64,000 bases of DNA from Sternotherus odoratus (GCA_032164245.1 JAVMKO010000021.1:14390285-14454284); one strand, 5' to 3'. Shown: positions 1 through 11,520, counted from the stretch's first letter. Made by a program: numbers and translations. Notes: generated by a model not told the origin, from the letters alone.

Positions 1-1080
1 GAGCTGTCGGGCAGCCATCCAGGATGGCGGATAGACCAGGGCAGCAGGTGCCAGCAGAACCTGTGGGGCTGCAGCAGGGACCACAGACGGTCAGAAGAGT
101 TTTGCAGAGTTTGACGGCTGCACATCACTTAGCCTAGCTCCCAGCACCGTTGGCTGGATGTCCCTGCCAGCGCCGAGTGACCAGAGCTGGGAGGTTCCGT
201 CCAGTTGGGCCACGTTTGTACCAGACAGTCGGGCTCAGGCAATTCTCACACAAACGTGGCTTATTCACGGATTTACTGCTGCTCCGAGCTATTGTCTTTA
301 GACAGCAGGACATCGTGAGGCTGCATCCCATCAGGGTCAGTTGCTGATTTACTGCAACTAACGAGGACAATGGAGCGTCTCAAGATGCTATTTTTAGCAG
401 CATTTCCGATGCTTTTCCGCATTCCTATGGAGGCTTCAGTTTTGTCTGTTTCATGGTTTGCCTGGTCAGCAGGTGGGACGGCTGAGCCACACCCCGGCAC
501 CAGGCACCCAGGGCCCGTCAGAATCTTTATAAACACAACCCAAAGCAGGGAACATATGCAAAGCCCCCCCCCTGCCTGCCAACATGGGGGTGGTCTAACC
601 CCCAGGGTCTGCCTGTCCCCAGCCACTTGTCCCTGCCTCTGTCCAGAAGCCCCTCTGGCAGCTTTCTCTGGAACAATGTGGGCAGAAAGATGCCAGCAGG
701 TAACCACTCGTCTGTTGAGGTGCAGGGCCTGTCCCCTCGCCTGCTCACAGGTTGTCACTGGGCAGGAGCGGGGCCAGGCTCACACATGTGCTAGAACAGC
801 TCACAAACACGGCATACGAGCAGGTCACAGTCTCAGCAGGGCTGGAGGCGCAGGAGGCTGGTAACGAACAGCAGGGCCTGCCAGCGGGAGGGGACAGCTG
901 CCAACTCAGCTCTGGACAGGTTGGAAGTTGTCACCCCTGTTTTCTGTGACACCTGGGAGATGACCCAGGGACGAGCAGCCATGTCACAATCTGCACTAGT
1001 TGGCCGCCTGGACGGAGGTTTATCCTTTCACCTTGGAGGGGGGTGCGAGGCTCTGGGGGCTTTTAACGTGACCTAAGAAT
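1..1080. other. unannotated intergenic sequence
   Basis: No gene or recognisable repeat is visible. The sequence is moderately GC-rich. Its open frames (for example 370-864 plus and 273-758 minus) overlap each other on opposite strands and have no recognisable domain, so I treat them as chance. Confidence 0.6.
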
Positions 1081-1394
1081 TTAAATGAGAAGGTCAGTGA
1101 GCAGCAGTAAGAGTGAAGAGGATGTAAATATTAACCCCCCATGGAACAGATCAAGTTGGGGAGTGGGGTCTAGGCTGAATATTAGGAAACACTTTTTCCT
1201 TAGGAGGGTGGTGAAGCACTGGAATGGGTTCCCTAGGGAGGTGGTGGAATCACCTTCCTTAGAGGTTTTCAAGGTCAGGCTTGACAAAGCCCTGGCTGGG
1301 ATGATTTAGTTGGGGTTGGTTCTGATTTGAGCAGGGGGTTGGACTAGATCTCTCCTGAGGTCCCGTCCAACCTGGATATTCTACGATTCTAAGG
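1081..1394 (+). mobile_element. CR1 LINE, 3' end (ORF2 C-terminus plus 3' UTR)
   Basis: The plus-strand translation contains the stretch [20 protein letters not shown], typical of the C-terminus of CR1 reverse-transcriptase ORFs. It is followed by the usual 3' UTR words (GGACTAGATCTCTCCTGAGG, then TCCAACCTGGATATTCTACG) and ends in ATTCTACGATTCT, a degenerate form of the CR1 terminal octamer repeat. The copy is 5'-truncated, as nearly all CR1 copies are. It is a retrotransposon fossil, not a host gene. Confidence 0.9.
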
Positions 1395-1578
1395 GCGCAC
1401 AGAGGACTGTTGAGATGGATTGGACACCAGCGGTTATAGACAGAGCCCACAGATGGAGAAATCCTGCTTAGTCCTGCCTTAGTCCCGAAGCGTGTGCATG
1501 GCCGAGTCAGCCCAGCTCTTGGGAATGGCCAGGAAACGGGCGAACCGAGGAATTCCTATCCAGTCTGCCTGACACCTG
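1395..1578. other. unannotated spacer between two CR1-type fragments
   Basis: Short spacer with no identifiable feature. It could be diverged LINE sequence. Confidence 0.4.
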
Positions 1579-1765
1579 TTCCAGAACAAGGGAGGCAGCA
1601 GCGAACATCTGGGAAAAAGGGCTGCCATGCAGCCGGGGTTTATTAAAAATAGGTCATGCCAAACAAATCCAATAGACTTCTTTGTCAGAGTCATGGATTT
1701 TGCAGATAAAGAGAATGCAGCTGATAGCATCTATTTAGATTCCAGTCAAACAGTAGATGTCATGC
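1579..1765 (+). mobile_element. CR1/L3-type LINE, reverse-transcriptase fragment
   Basis: The plus-strand translation gives GFIKNRSCQTNPIDFFVRVM and then SIYLDSSQTVDVML. This matches the CR1/L3 reverse-transcriptase segment that usually reads GFxKNRSCQTNLIxFFDxV followed by VVYLDFSKAFDTV. The catalytic YLDFSKAFD stretch is degraded to YLDSSQTVD, so the copy is inactive. It lies upstream of the 2461-2720 remnant and may belong to the same old insertion. Confidence 0.75.
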
Positions 1766-2460
1766 TGCATAATAAAGGTAAAGAAAGCAGATAAATGCTA
1801 CCCAGAGAAAAGCCCACAGTGCACAGCATGGAGTATCAGCTGGCTAGCCGAGGGTGCTGAGAGTCAATGATCATGAAGGGACCTCTAGGGCATCCACACC
1901 CTGCCCCGTCAGACAGCATGTGTGGTTAGGTTAAACTTAAAGCCAGGCAGGAGGTTCAGAGTTCCTGCTAGGCATCTTCCCAAGGCAGAGACAATTAGAC
2001 AGCTTTGCTTTGCTCAGCTAAGGACCTAAAAAAGGTGCTGGGCTATTCTCTTCTGGGCCTGCTGAGCCAAAGCTGGGGGGGGGGGGGGAGCCATAAGAAT
2101 TGCCTTCTTCCTGCTGTTGTACATGGCCCGGAAATTGTGAAGCTGCAAGATAGGAACGTGGCCAGAGACGGTACCGTTCCACCCTCGCTCAGCTGGGCAG
2201 AGCTGACCCAAGAGGAATGGGTGCTCTCTGGTGTCTCCTGGGACCCTAACATTGGTTATAACATCCAAAGAATTGCATATTAAGAACAGAGAAACGCGAA
2301 GAGCAGCCCCCCGGGGACCTGTCCCATCTCGGTGGGGTTTGCCAGAAAGGGGACAGGAGGATTCAGACCATATCTGGAGACGTGAAGACTCAAGGAAACA
2401 GAATCAGAGTCTCTACTTACCTTCCAGTTAACTATGTGAATGAACGGAGAGATTATTCCC
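1766..2460. other. unannotated sequence with a 14-G run
   Basis: No gene or clear repeat family. A homopolymer of 14 G lies at 2075-2088; it may be length-polymorphic or prone to sequencing error. Confidence 0.5.
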
Positions 2461-2720
2461 AGAAGACAGGAGCACAAGCAGCAGTGAGCTGGAGCTCAGG
2501 AAGGAAAAGTTTAGGCTGGACACTGAGGAAAAGTTCTTATAATAAAAGCAATTGGCAGCCGCTCAGACTCCCGCATTCACGGTAAAGCCTCAGAAATAGG
2601 TCAGATGAGACATGAATGGGGCAGGTGTAAGAAGTGACTGTGAGGAGGGGCAGAGCATCTGAGAGGTGGCCAAGCGATCTTTCCTGGCTCTGCTTTAAGA
2701 TTGTAGGCTGGGTTGTAGCC
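2461..2720 (+). mobile_element. CR1/L2-type LINE 3' remnant, diverged
   Basis: The stretch around 2490-2550 (GGAGCTCAGGAAGG, then AGGCTGGACACTGAGGAAAA) resembles the AGGTT.AGGCTGGA.AT.AGGAAAAA motif of CR1/L2 3' regions. The order and strand agree with the reverse-transcriptase fragment at 1579-1765. It is heavily diverged and the boundaries are approximate. Confidence 0.45.
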
Positions 2721-3363
2721 AACTGACTCCCACTATAAATGAATGGAAAGTCTTGGATGATACTGACCCCTCTATTAATTTAAGAACTTACCCTACAGTC
2801 CTCTCCAAAAATAGCAGAGGAACTTTATTTGCAAAATATCCTCAAAGAAAACGAAAAAGCCTTTTTCTAGCAACCCAGGTTTCCTGCAAGCACCAGGTGC
2901 CGTTGTGTTTTAATCTAAGTTAAGTGACTCCTGTTCCTACTCCAATACTGAATACTCAATTATACCCAATAAATCATGTTCAGTCCCACAGCCCCTCAAT
3001 CATATTATGCCATTCACCCCCTCAGTGAACATATTCAGTCAGACTTCCACTCGATTGATCATACACAGCAAGGCTCCAGCTGCATTACTCTTCACTCCTC
3101 CTGGTTGAATTTCATCCATTCCCAATCACCTTAAACTCTGAATGGAAGGTGATTCCTGGCTTGCAGCCCCGTACTTTGTGGCCTCTAGTTCTTCCCCTTT
3201 CATCTTATTCGTTATTTACAGGCCAAGTTTTCTCCCCACAACACTGGGCTGTACCAGGGTGCAAACCCCAGAAGAATGCTGGTGATAAGGCAGCGAATAG
3301 TCTGGAAAGCTCCGATGCAGCCTGCCAGAGACAAAGGGCCCGTTTAGGAGACTGCGTGTGAAT
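2721..3363. other. unannotated AT-richer sequence
   Basis: I see no gene, repeat family or structure that I can support here. Confidence 0.5.
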
Positions 3364-3807
3364 CTCACATGCAGGGCCGGCGACAGGGGGGTACTACAGG
3401 TACAGCTGTACCGGGCCCCCCGACTTTAGGGGGGCCCCGGTACACCGCTGTACCCGCTGTCGTCCCCCCTTGTCGCCGGACCTGGAGAGCGGGAAGGGGC
3501 GGGGAGGCGGCGCGGCTCTCCCCCGACAAGCGAGCCTGGCCCCGGCAGAGCCCGGCCGGCGGCAGCAGCAGAGCTCACGCAGCTCTCGCTGCCCGGGGGA
3601 GGAGAGGGGGGGGGGGGAACGCCGGCTGGGCTGGGCTGGGCTGGGGGGGGGGCAGCCGCTGTCGGCTGGGCTGGGGGGGGGGCGGCTGGCTGGGGGGCCC
3701 CCATCTGCTGTCAGCTGGGCTGGGGGAGGGGCCCGGCTGGGCTGGGGGGCCCCAAAACTATCAAAGTAGGGGGCCCCCAAATTTCTGTCGCCAGCCCTGC
3801 TCACATG
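3364..3807. mobile_element. hAT-like non-autonomous DNA transposon with perfect 8-bp TSD
   Basis: The element spans 3372-3799 (428 bp). Its ends are CAGGGCCGGCGACAG on the left and CTGTCGCCAGCCCTG on the right, which are inverted copies with one mismatch. CTCACATG flanks it at 3364-3371 and again at 3800-3807. A perfect 8-bp duplication with CAG-type ends fits the hAT superfamily. There is no transposase. The interior is extremely GC-rich, with nested palindromes around 3393-3460 (GTACAGCTGTAC and complementary GGGCCCCCC/GGGGGGCCCC arms) and repeated GGCTGGGCTGGG and poly-G runs at 3600-3750 that could form G-quadruplexes. Open frames here are compositional artefacts. Confidence 0.85.
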
Positions 3808-6375
3808 GCACCTCACAGCTTCAGCCAGGGAACTTCTAGGGTCACCTCCCTTGCTGTGGCATTTGCTCAAGGATCAAGTGAATTAGAGGTGGGTTCGGGG
3901 GGGGGGGCGCTCTGCAGGCCTTCACGTCTGATACGACTGTGGCATATTGCCTCTGAAGCATCAGCCACTGGCTGCTACTGTAAGCAGGACATAGGACTAG
4001 ATGGATTCGTTCTTAGGATCCGATATTTGCACTGGAGTTCTTTTTGCGGTCGAACATCTATGCAGCCTCTGTCAATGTACAGCTCCATAATATCACCTTG
4101 GCAGGCCTGTATCAGCTGACAGGAGCAGCCAGTACAGCTTCCTAATAGCATCTTTTAGGGCTTGACCAGCTGTTCATCTGAGTGGGCTCTGCAGCATGGA
4201 GCTGGCTAAGGGGATCCTGTGACATAAGGATTTCATAGACCACTGGCACTCCTCATCCTATCCACCCTCCTGAGGGCTCCCTCCACCAAGAACACATCAC
4301 ATCGAGAGGCTCTCTCTTTGTGCTGCTCATTTCTAACGTTCTTAGTGTCTCTGGCACCTGACTGTTGTCAATGTGACTTGCACATCCACAAGGGGGACGC
4401 TCTGGGTTTACACATTTTATATGCAGAATCCAACAGCGGGAACTGCTGCTGTTAAATGCCACAGCTCTGCTGAAGCGTTAGAGAGGAAGAATCCAAGAAA
4501 ACAGAAGGAGGAATAGGATCCCGCACGGTTCAAGGGAAAATGGGCAAAGTGAGATTTTCCCTTACATTGTCTGAAAGGTATTTACAGGACTACAAATAAC
4601 ACGTGGTATCTTCGGTGCAACGGCACCGGCGTGAGAACTGTACAGTGGCATTGGTACAGCAGATGTCTAAGACCATAGGCATATGAGTGACATATTGCAC
4701 AGGGTGCAATGCTGCACATCAATCATTTTTTCATATATAGGCATATTGGTCAATAAAGTTTTGGACAGCAGATTTACGGCTAACCCGGAGATTTAATATT
4801 TATGCACTTTGGCACTATAAATGTGATTATTTCCAAAACCTACATTCATAATCTAAAAAACAAGAGCAACATTAAGTGTTTCGAAATGGAGATGGCAATA
4901 TAGATTCTTCTGCACACAGACTGCTCCTTACTAATACTGTGGATATTGATTAATTGTCTGGCATTTCACTTATATTAATAGGACTGAATGAGCATCTTTA
5001 AACAGTTAGGAATTAGAAGTTGGCTGCACTTGTTATGGATGGAGCCAGACGGCAAGAACAAGTAAACCAAATGGTAATGTAAACTCCAATGAAAACATAA
5101 TTCTGCTTGATAGTTGATTAATGATTTTGGCCGAAAGCATGCATTTGCCAAACTGCCCCTTGTATCACAATGAGCCATATCCAATTTCCTATCAGCTTAG
5201 AGAAGGCGGCCAACACAATTTTGTTTAATTGGATTGAATTATGACTCTGAATTTGTAGTTTTGCTGGACGTGGAATTTTGCTACTCTCCAGGTTTCTCAC
5301 CCTATTGGAGACTTTACATCTATGTTGCAGGAATTAGGTGAGAGACAGGACTAGCAGGAGGCAGTTCTGAATGAGCAGGAATAGTTAGAGGATATTACAG
5401 AGCAGGAATAATTAGAGGAATTTAGATCCAAACTATGGACTCAAGAAACAGTCTCAGGAGAAGGCATAAGGTGATGATCAGGGAGTGATTTGAGCAGCCT
5501 CCACACCCTGCCTTGGCTTCATTTCCAGTGAGGAATGATTTTCTAACACAGTGATCAACCTGCAATAACACCACCAGGTCCACGTGGGACAGAGGAACAT
5601 TTGGGCCCGAATCCAAGACCATTGCGGATACCAAGGGACAGCTCAGAGGATTCCTTGCCAGCCACATGTGAAAGTGAACACTCCACAGGAGGGGGCTGTT
5701 ACATTTATAAGGTCCATACAACACAGTCCATGGTAACTGGTGTCATCTAAACTCACAGACATTTGTGTTGGCGTGCACCACTCCCAGCATGTTCTCGAAG
5801 GAGCTGGGCTGCCACCTTTATTTCTGGGGAGGACATACCAGCAGGTTCAAAAATACAGCATGGCTGTTCTGACATGAACCGCACCCAGCCTTTCACTACA
5901 GTGATAGCTGACTCCACCATGTGACCGCTAGTACATAGTGGAGATGAGCTGGTTGTTCACATGTCCCTTCTCACTACCCCAGTGATAAACCTCTTCTTAC
6001 CGCGACACCTGTCCTTTGACTGAGCCGTCCTCTGCAGTAAGAATAAACTGGCGTGGGTCCTGTACCAGCACCCCAGCCTTACCACGTTAGTTTTTCAGCG
6101 TGGGTGAGAAAAGGCCTTCTCAGAGCTGTGATATGTCTTTTGATTTCTTCCCACCATGGGCTTTTTGTTGGCAGTTTCAAAGGATTCTTTCATACAACTG
6201 TAGTTAATGTCTTCCTGTGTTTTTTATACTTCACCTTCATTAGGCATTTTACAGCTGAACTCCACCATAAGCCATCCCAGGTCTTTATAACAACCCGGGC
6301 AGGCCACAGTCTCTGGGCAAAGTCCCTGTGGGTTTTTCATTATAGTTTTCACGGGTCTCACACTTTGGTGGCTTT
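3808..6375. other. unannotated sequence, no gene seen
   Basis: A G run lies at 3897-3907. The rest has no recognisable exon, tRNA or repeat family. The part from about 4560 to 5300 is AT-rich, and the 5400-6050 part has ordinary composition. Confidence 0.5.
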
Positions 6376-6585
6376 CGCCTTTACAGGGCCGGCTCAAGGC
6401 ACCAGCCTAGGAAGCCTGTGCTTGGGGCGGCACATCTTAAGGGGCGGCACATTCCGGACATTCTTTGGGTGGCACATTCCACCACCACCCCTTTTTTGGC
6501 GGTGGAGGAGGCACTACAAATGCTTTTTTTTTCTTTTTCTTTTGCTTGGGGCGGCGAAAAAGTTGGAGCCGGCCCTGCGCCTTCG
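6376..6585. mobile_element. hAT-like MITE sharing the CAGGGCCGGC terminus
   Basis: The element spans 6384-6577 (194 bp). It opens with CAGGGCCGGCTCAAGG and closes with GGAGCCGGCCCTG, a 12-bp perfect inverted match. The flanks CGCCTTTA (6376-6383) and CGCCTTCG (6578-6585) agree at 6 of 8 positions, as expected for an old 8-bp target duplication. Internal GGGCGGC repeats and a T-rich tract lie near 6520-6545. It has no coding capacity. The first ten terminal bases match those of the element at 3372. Confidence 0.75.
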
Positions 6586-7611
6586 GACGGTACGGCAGCT
6601 TTTATTGCAGGACTGGCTGGCCCTGCTTTAAATCCCAACTAGAACGGGCGGGCTAGGCAATCCCCCGGACATTTGAAAAGTCAGGCGGGGGCACACTTTC
6701 TTCATTGGAAATTTAACATTTTTACAAAACTCTTTTCAAATCCCCTATCAAACAGTGACCCATGTTTGTCTCAAGCAAAGATGACTTCAAAATCTATAAG
6801 CAAGTAGCAATGTGTCCTGCAATTGGGGGTGTACCCGGCAAACACCAGCATTTGTCATGTGGAAAATGTCTGCACCACACAATCAATAGGAAAAAGGTGT
6901 AAAACAGGGGCTGAAGGTCTAAACCCTAATGAAAAAGGCCCCATTAGAAGAAAAGGTGACATGCAGCATTTAATTATTTATGGTCTATATAAAAGAAAAT
7001 CTTTAGGTTCTGGGGAACTATTTCTCACTGCTCAGTAACAAATCTTCAGGCTTTTGCAGTTAACAGCTTTGCAGATAGTTTAGGGACAGAAAGGAAAGAC
7101 TAAAATTTAAGTATAAGCCCTAAGTTTGCTGCGTGGTTAAAAAGAGCAAACGAACTTGTGGGTTTAACTCCCCTTGTGTTTCCTCCGCACAGAGTGTCTC
7201 CTACACTTGGACGATAGAGCACACAGCCTGAACACGGAGGCTTCATGTATTATTAATGGGGTTCAATTCATTTCCTGTTTTCATGCTGATAACCCTCTGA
7301 AGGAGAGGAAGGGAATTCAGGTGGCAAAGTCTCAGCTCCATTTTTCTTTTACTCATGAACAGTTCACAAGTGGATATTTCACTAGCAAAATCTCTCAGCT
7401 GCATGTGTTACTGTGTTATCCTGGGGGCTTACCCAGGCTAGCTAGCTCCCGAGTCATTTGTATGCACTTAGGAAAGTTTTGCTGTTTTCACAGTGACTTC
7501 TCTCCAAGCGGATGTTTTTCAGTTTTCTATTCCATAATCTCACTGTAGCTGCTCTAACCATTGTCCTTTCTCTAGGCTGCACTCAATTCAGATACACCAA
7601 GAATTAAGGCA
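6586..7611. other. unannotated sequence
   Basis: Mostly AT-rich, with no gene or repeat family recognised. Overlapping short open frames show no domain. Confidence 0.5.
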
Positions 7612-8215
7612 GCATGTCTGTCACGGAGGTCATGGAAGTCACGTGACTCTGTGACCTCTGTGACGTCTGCAGCAGCCGGTGCGTCTGGCTCTGGGACTGC
7701 CCGAGCAGTGTGGGCAGCCCCTGGGCCAGCCACACCGGCCGCTGCTGGGGCAGTCTCAGGCCACCATGCTCCCCACCCCCAGCAGTAGCAGTAGTTTGGG
7801 TATGGGAGTAGGTCCGGACTGGGGCAGGCGCTTGGGGTGGGCGGCCAGCTCTTACCTCCAGGGGGTTTATCTTGGCTGGCAGGTCCCTGCAGCTCCTAGG
7901 TGGAGGGGGCCAGTGGGCTCCGCACGCTATTCCTGCTTGCAGGCACCACCTCCGCAGCTCCCATTGGCTGCGGTTCCCAGCCAATGAGAGCTGCAGAGCT
8001 GGTACTTGTGGCGGGGGCAGCGCACAGAGATGCCCTGGCCTTCCCCTCCCTTAGGAGCTACAGGGCTATGCTGGCTGCTTTTGGGGAGCCGTGCAGAGCT
8101 GGATAGGGAGCCTGCCAGCCCCGCCAACCCAGGCCTTCCTCCCCAGCACCAGTGGAGGTCTTGGGCTGCCCCCCAATACCCATGACACCCCCAGGGATCC
8201 CACCACTTATCTTCT
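7612..8215. repeat. GC-rich dispersed repeat with hairpins (unclassified)
   Basis: This GC-rich block stands out from its AT-rich surroundings. It begins with a 45-nt near-palindrome (7620-7664) built from GTCACGGAGGTCATGG and a reverse-complement arm ending CTCTGTGAC. Near 7950-7993 it holds a second imperfect palindrome, GCAGCTCCCATTGGCTG facing CAGCCAATGAGAGCTGC. From memory, similar GC-rich units are abundant in turtle assemblies, but I cannot assign the superfamily. It is not a promoter CpG island as far as I can tell. Open frames inside it are compositional. Confidence 0.55.
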
Positions 8216-9909
8216 GCAGAGAAATCGAGAGGGAAAACATCAGCAAATGACTCCCTCTGCAGATGCGGCTGAGCAGCAATTTCGAGCCCCAGTTTGTTTC
8301 TTACTTATGTGCTCTCTGCTCACCTGCTTGCAATCCGTCTCTAATCTGCCTTTGCCAGACTGTGGGTGGGAGCTACAGGGAAGGAGCAATGAGACAATTA
8401 CAGAATCAGCAGCATCCCTTTGGCCTGCCGAGCACCCTCTAGGAACTCGTGATTTCCCCCTCTTCCTGGAACAAACCTCACCTTCAGCCCACACTAGGCT
8501 GGAGAGGAGCAGAGAACATACTGGACACCGCAGGGAGCCAGGCTGCCTGGTATTCTCTGCTGTCCTTGCGCACTCAACATGCAGGTGACACACTTCAATC
8601 CAAGCTCTGGGTATTTACACTCCTCTGGAGTGGGCCCTGCCTCAAGTATTGTGGGGAGAAGACTTGGTCTGTGGCTGGTGGTTCTCCTTCTGCTTCCTAA
8701 TCTGGCTGAGGAGGAGGGAACAAAGTACAGGTGAAAGTGGTCAGGGAGAAAATTGTATCTGCGAGGTTGCTACGGATTGTTTATCTGAGGCCCAGGGGCA
8801 TTTTTTCCTTCCACTTCTGCACTTCCTTGCTATGCCTGGGAAGTAGCATTGACACGGGCTCCGAAAAAACAGGATCTAGCAAGACAAACAATGCTGCTCT
8901 CTTGCATTTATTATTCCAGCTCAGAGTCTGAGCTTGCAAATAAACCTGCCACTAAACCAAAAGCACAAAGTTTTGATTTAGAAGCCGTTTTTAAATACCA
9001 GATACATGCTGAACCTTTGCCCTCTTTCCAAGTCAACAAAACAGATTTGAAATCCTGGGCAGATTGCAGCCACGATGATAAATAAATCCAGAGTGAAAAA
9101 TCTGAGCTGACCCACTCACCATAGAACTCTCCGCAGCTCTCCCACTGGGGTCACCGTTTTACATTGAATTGCCCCTCCTGCTTACCACAAAGCCTGGGCA
9201 TATTCACTGTGTCTGGTTCTCTTAGCCATCTCCAATTATTGGGATGGGCTCAGGCTGATTTACGGAGACAGTTACAGAATCACAAACTCTGCAGCCCAAA
9301 AAAAACCTGTGCCAACCAGCTCTGTGTGAGAGGCCCGTTCCACATCTCTAATTGTTCTCATTATTTACAAGTTCATAGCACCCCAAAGTGCACTGGGAAC
9401 GCCAAGGAGAACAAGGACACGCAAGGCCTGTGCCCCACCGAGCTCACCATCTAAATTAAAGGTAGAATGGGGCAAGGCCACAGCAATAAGTCATTCGATT
9501 TAGACAGGTGTCCACCCCACAGGGGGGCCATTAGTGTTTCTTTTTAGTATACAGAGAAGATAAGGAAGAGCAAGCTCTCAGTAAGTGAATTCACCTGGCT
9601 CACCAGCATCACAGAGAAGGTGAGTTGTCAGGAGGGTCAGTCTGAGTTGTCTCAGAGCGAGAACCTGTGGGAAGGGCAGTGAAGATAGCACCCTCCCTTC
9701 TGCTCTATCACCCATCTCCTCTCTAGCCTCTTCCATGCTCTTGGCAAAGCTAATCCCCACAGATGAGATGTTGAAGTTTGCAGCTGATGGGGTCCTTGGG
9801 ACATTTCCAAACACCCTGTTTTGATAAGGGAAGCCCTGGTTTAGAGCAGTATAAGTGTTTAGGTCTGTAGATTAGTTCTGTGTTTTAAAATCAGATCTTT
9901 CCTACCTAT
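8216..9909. other. unannotated sequence
   Basis: No gene or clear repeat. The overlapping frames at 8240-8593 minus and 8091-8588 plus have no homology that I recognise. Confidence 0.5.
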
Positions 9910-9971
9910 TCCGATGGCTCAGTCCAGGGGAGCCCTTGAGGTCCTTCCAGCATGACATTTCTATGACTTTA
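9910..9971 (+). mobile_element. possible CR1 terminal scrap
   Basis: CCTTGAGGTCCTTCCAG followed by CATTTCTATGACT resembles the last 50 bases of CR1 3' UTRs (GAGGTCCCTTCCA...ATTCTATGAT). It is very short, so the assignment is tentative. Confidence 0.4.
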
Positions 9972-9975
9972 TAAT

Positions 9976-10283
9976 TACAGTAGACTCTCTATTATCCAGG
10001 ATTGGGTTAACCAGAATGTGGATTAACCAGGATGTCAAAAAAAAATATGAGTAATTTACAGGGCCGGCTCTGGCTTTGTTGCCACCCCAAGAACAAACAA
10101 AAAAAAAAAACCCACCAGGGTGCAGGGCAGCCAGTGAACCAACATCCCCCTTCCCCTGGCGCAGGGTGGCTGGTGAACCAGCCTCCCACTCCCCATACTT
10201 CCTATGGATTGTGATTATCCAGGATTTTATTAACCAGGATTAATTTTTTCCGTATCATCCTGGATAATCGAGAGTCTACCGTA
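9976..10283. mobile_element. Tigger/Tc1-mariner-like MITE with TA target duplication
   Basis: The element spans 9978-10281. It starts CAGTAGACTCTCTATTATCC and ends with the inverted copy GGATAATCGAGAGTCTACCG. TA flanks it at 9976-9977 and at 10282-10283. ATTATCCAGGAT and TTAACCAG words recur next to each end. TA target sites with this kind of terminus point to the Tc1/mariner (pogo/Tigger) superfamily. There is no transposase frame, so it is non-autonomous. Its interior is interrupted by foreign sequence beginning at 10059. Confidence 0.85.
10059..10200 (+). mobile_element. end-only hAT-like fragment nested in the Tigger MITE
   Basis: CAGGGCCGGCTCTGGC at 10059 repeats the terminus of the 6384 element, followed by GCCACCCCAAG resembling the next terminal segment of that family (GCCGCCCCAAG). 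No matching right-hand inverted terminus is found before the Tigger end, so this looks like a truncated copy. An A-rich run lies at 10098-10109. Confidence 0.55.
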
Positions 10284-11249
10284 TTTCACAAAAGCCACAA
10301 ACTGTCTTTAGCCTTTGTGTAGCCCTATAAGGACCCTAGGAACAAACCTGAGCAGACAGCCACTGGCTGCATAGTAGCCCAAGCTAAACCTCATCATAAG
10401 TCAACTGGCTTCAATGAGAGTTTTGTTTGATTAGGGGCTGCAGAATGTGGCCCAGAGAAGATCTCCTGCCACAGCAGCACCCTCGGGATAAAGTGAGGTT
10501 TGGAGAACTCTGTCGTTGATTTAATTCTTCATGTATTTCTGTTAAAATCAGATGCACAAAGGGACAAGGAGAGAGCGCAGCATGTGTGATCGGACAGCAC
10601 TCTGGTCTATAAACACTTCTCATTTGCTTATCCTTCTCAAACAGACATTTGGAAAAGGAGGATGTGAACTGGCACGGCACAGCCAAGTCAGTAAATATGT
10701 ACACACCAAGTTCCAATCCTTCTGTTAAGTTCTTCTAGGCGAGAGAAATGATGCTCCAACAGCGTAGGGAAAAAAATCCTGCTACTCATCCTTTCAATTC
10801 CCTTTTAAGACACAGAACAGCAGCAGAAGCACTGCTCATGCTACTGAGAGCTCACAAGCGTCAGGCTACGCAGAACAAACCCTTTCACGGAAATAAGAGA
10901 ACAGGAGTACGATGAGACACATTAAGTGTGCTTCAGGAAGCTGCAATTGAACACTAGATAGTCCCTTTATGTCAGCATTTGCCAAGGAGAGACATTATGG
11001 CTCGAAGAGATCAATCCATCGCATAGCAGTGCACCCAAAGGCCTAAGCACAGTGGGCCAACCAGGGGGCTCCCCCAGGGGACAACCAAGTGGGCTGATGT
11101 GGGAGTCTTCAAACAAGAATAGTTTTCCCCAGCTGAAGGCTGCTTGTTGGTGCCACTGCGGAGGCAGCACTGATAAGGGGTGTCAGGGATCTGTGATCTG
11201 CATGTGTTTGTATGTGTATTGCACCCAGTCGCTGGGCAAGGGCACACAC
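10284..11249. other. unannotated sequence
   Basis: No gene or repeat family recognised. Confidence 0.5.
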
Positions 11250-11520
11250 GTGCTGCTGGAGCTCTGGAGTCTGGGTTCCATTCTTAGCTCCGTCCGACCG
11301 GGGGCAGGTCCCTTCTGTGCATCAGCCAGTTCTTCGTTGCTTCTACAGCTAGTTCTGTTAGGAACTTGCTGTGCGGCATGGACATATCCCGTCTCCTCTC
11401 AGTCTGTAAAATGGGGCTAATCAGAACCTATGAACCCTAGAGGGGAGCTGCAAGGTTTAATCATTGTTTATGCTGCACTTTCAGGAGATGATGGCATGCT
11501 AAGCATTAGTGTAACTGTTA
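11250..11520 (+). mobile_element. CORE-SINE/MIR-like SINE remnant
   Basis: A tRNA-like head with GTCTGGGTTCCATTC is followed by CAGTCTGTAAAATGGGGCTA and a decayed core, ending GCTAAGCATTAG. TCTGTAAAATGGGG is the hallmark of MIR/CORE-SINE elements. The remnant is old and diverged, with approximate boundaries. Confidence 0.65.

Noticed and set aside
3369..3870. Long Gly/Pro/Arg-rich frames on both strands
   Set aside because: They come from the GC-rich interior of the hAT-like element; several frames are open at once because stops are rare there.
6053..6631. 192-codon plus-strand frame
   Set aside because: Its last third runs through the hAT-like MITE and poly-T tract, and no domain is visible, so chance is the better reading.
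8091..8593. Overlapping 165-codon plus and 117-codon minus frames
   Set aside because: Complementary frames without domains or splice context.
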